In this document: positions 62,282-64,000 of the stretch, piece by piece
How positions within the stretch are numbered: the first letter of the stretch is position 1
Layout of the letters: each line of letters starts with the position of its first letter
Assembly (NCBI GenBank): GCA_017562135.1
Contig: QEYB01000475.1
Location: 1-64,000 of the forward strand
From: Dipylidium caninum
Lineage: Eukaryota > Platyhelminthes > Cestoda > Cyclophyllidea > Dipylidiidae
Reading direction: 5' to 3'
Length of the DNA stretch: 64,000 bases
Notes under the pieces: model-generated
What the model was told of the DNA's origin: nothing
The model's input: the letters and a program-made list of their open reading frames with translations, nothing else
Database searches by the model: none
Position numbers and translations under genes: made by a program

Positions 62282-62800
62282 TAGGACTATTCAACTCATC
62301 GATCATGCCGCAGCAAAGTTAAGTCACTCAAATGACCCGACTGTAAACTCTATTAGTGCGAACGTGAATGAAGTTAAGAGGTAATGAGAGGAAATTCTTC
62401 CTTCATTAATCGGACATTTGCTGAATATCTCCCCACTTCGTACACTGACCGAACCATAATGTAGCTCTACTGAAAGTGTACAGGATAAAACGGATTCGTG
62501 AAACGAGCAAGTGAGCAAAACATATCATATCTGACTTCAGAGAGTTCGAAAAGTTTAGGGCGAATTACTTGATGCATGTGATTAGCGATGGATTTTCCGC
62601 AATGCCAGGGACAGATGAACACACAAGTAGCAGTGGATCAAGTTTTACAGCACCGTTACTCCAAATTTGGCGGACTTATCAATCCTTCCAACTAGGTTAA
62701 CGTTTGTTGTATTGATGCCTTCTGATGCTAGCAGACCAGTAAAGAGCGGCAAGATCCAAGTCAGCCACTGCCCAATCCCCCGAAGCGCTATCTTACCCCA

Positions 62801-62810
62801 ATTTTATTTT
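62801..62810 (-). terminator. Probable poly(A) signal of gene C (AATAAA)
   Basis: AAAATAAAAT on the minus strand, 68 nt after the stop codon, aligned with CAAATAAGAT of genes A and B. Confidence 0.45.
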
Positions 62811-62877
62811 TCACAATCGTAGCCACGTATTGTGTAAAGAGTTTCAGCAAATATAAGTCCCACAATGTATTTCGACC

Positions 62878-63736
62878 TCAAACATTAACACTACGAGGGC
62901 AACCTTGGAATTCCCTCTCTAGCAATTGTTGTGCTGTTGTCGCCTGAAGATACACGTCGAAGCTTCGAAGAGGCCGATAATAGCTCATCTCCACCGGGTA
63001 ATGGGGCGAGCGCTTTATCAGGGCACCAGCATTCTGAAATAGGTAGATCCAGAAGTCGTTGCTGCTCTTGACAGTCTCCCATTCTGTTTCGTTGCTACTT
63101 AGCACAGTCCAAAAGCTCGAGTTAAAAACACTCAAATATGGAGCACTTTCTACATAACCAGAAAAGATCGACATTTTGTAACTGAGCCCAAAATGACCTA
63201 AGGTATGGCAGTGCAGTCGCGTGCGATCTATCTGCCGCCGTTTGATCATAACTGTCAACAGAGTGACAGATCACTCCGTCGCAGACGATAAGACAAACAC
63301 CAGAAGCGCAACCGTAACCGTTGAAGGAACCGCTGGAACATTCAGAGGTGTAACATTGCCTAAAGTCGTAAAAATCGTGACAAGAGTTATTGGCACAACC
63401 ACTCCAGTAGCCGCAATTTCCACCGTAGCACCCCGATCGTCCCATTGCCCCGTCCGCCCAAGGCGACAACAGGGCATTTTGCTTCATGGGGGGTAGGGGG
63501 TCAACGCCAGAGAATCCATTGCACAGACCATTTTCGCAAGAGTAAATACAAATACCGTCTGCGCATCCGTAGCCCGTAAGCCCGCCGAAAGTACAGACAA
63601 CATCGAGGCAGTAGGGAAACTCGTAGAAGTAACTTGGTTGGGAATCCACAGAAGAAGCAAAGGAAGAAGCATGAGGAGAGATAGAACAAAAGCAAGAAAT
63701 GAACAGGAACGCAACACACGACCACAGGTTGCTCAT
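62878..63736 (-). pseudogene. Gene C: paralogue of gene B with one frameshift
   Basis: The first 188 codons read as gene B with about 19 residue differences. Both six-cysteine modules and the four-cysteine linker are fully conserved (16 of 16 cysteines). An extra base in a run of four A (plus strand 63,162-63,165; gene B has three) shifts the frame. The product then ends after 204 residues instead of 285. The rest of the gene B C-terminal region continues in the next phase to the expected stop at 62,878, without other stops. The signal peptide, TATA box and poly(A) signal are intact. A homopolymer-length difference is a common consensus error, so this may be a working gene. If real, it would encode a shorter secreted protein that keeps all the cysteine modules. 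Confidence 0.8.
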
Positions 63737-64000
63737 TGGGCACGTCGGTTAGAGAAAGAGCAGCGTATTTATATAACACCAAACAGGGGGTGGCCTCATC
63801 GAGCATGACATTGTCACAGCTGGCATGCAATTTTACACACCTCGCAGTGTGATTAGACTCCTGCATTTCAGTGAATCGGTAACGACACACGCGTCAAACT
63901 GACCATTGATCCCGCACACGCACAACTTCATTCGCGTCACCTCCTCGAGCAATGCCCCTCATCCACGTAACCCTACTTCACTCGGCTCACCACCACACTC
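63737..64000 (-). promoter_or_regulatory. Promoter of gene C
   Basis: The TATA box is at 63,766-63,775. It is homologous to the A and B promoters over its whole visible length but with scattered substitutions and small gaps. The TGAGTCA word of A/B reads TGTGTCG here and TGACGTGA reads TGACGCGA. Regulation may therefore differ from that of A and B. It runs off the window. Confidence 0.65.

Larger units (their letters stand above)
53590..64000. repeat. Right arm of palindrome P2
   Basis: Reverse complement of about 40,045-52,260, shorter than that arm by roughly 1.8 kb. From 54.6 to 59.2 kb it is nearly identical to 46.4-51.2 kb. From 61.4 kb to the window end it is diverged by about a tenth, mainly substitutions. 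It probably continues past 64,000. Confidence 0.9.

Noticed and set aside
1..64000. CRISPR arrays, insertion sequences, reverse transcriptase or transposase genes, rRNA
   Set aside because: Looked for and not seen; repeats present are palindrome arms, short dispersed elements and microsatellites.

Overview
The window looks like nuclear DNA of a eukaryote, probably an invertebrate animal; I cannot name the species. The pointers are very low coding density, intronless genes each with its own TATA box and a poly(A)-type hexamer, a tRNA gene with no encoded CCA, (TA)n microsatellites, and no operons or ribosome binding sites. Most of the 64 kb is duplicated sequence: inverted and direct copies of the same blocks, as in ampliconic (sex-chromosome-like), subtelomeric or other multicopy regions. 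All repeat boundaries here were found by reading and are approximate.

Layout. (1) Positions 1 to about 17,270 form a large imperfect palindrome (P1) with a roughly 2.4 kb asymmetric centre. Each arm carries a copy of a 61-codon Cys/His-rich, metallothionein-like reading frame (intact at 11947-12132, frameshifted at 5468-5652). A third, more divergent and broken copy lies at 9881-10088. (2) About 17,270-20,085 is mostly unrecognised sequence with copies of a dispersed repeat (R1). (3) About 20,085-27,820 is a rearranged, degraded relative of 42.6-51.1 kb, with its own small fold-back (P3, 23.3-26.4 kb). (4) About 27,820-37,000 shows no convincing gene, only repeat fragments and a purine-rich tract. 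(5) 37,034-41,183 holds two divergently transcribed genes (A and B) for secreted Cys-rich proteins. They are driven by a nearly identical 290 bp promoter present in inverted orientation. (6) From about 40,045 to the right end is a second palindrome (P2, at least 24 kb). Its left arm starts with the gene B promoter and its right arm ends with gene C, a close paralogue of B with one frameshift. A tRNA-Gly(UCC) gene sits in the 1.3 kb centre.

The best protein-coding content is the A/B/C family. Each member has a signal peptide, two copies of a six-cysteine module with spacing C-x4-C-x9-C-x4-C-x3-C-x4-C, a four-cysteine linker between them and a helical C-terminal region. I do not recognise the family. 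B and C differ by apparently synonymous changes through the central cysteine region, which argues for selection on the protein. A and B differ strongly in protein sequence but share an almost identical promoter, which suggests homogenisation by gene conversion and joint expression.

A caution applies throughout. Several stretches of paired palindrome arms differ almost only by single-base insertions and deletions, not substitutions. That is the signature of consensus errors in a long-read assembly, so the single-base frameshifts noted here (gene C, the metallothionein-like copies) may not be real. P1 in particular should be tested for a fold-back assembly artefact.
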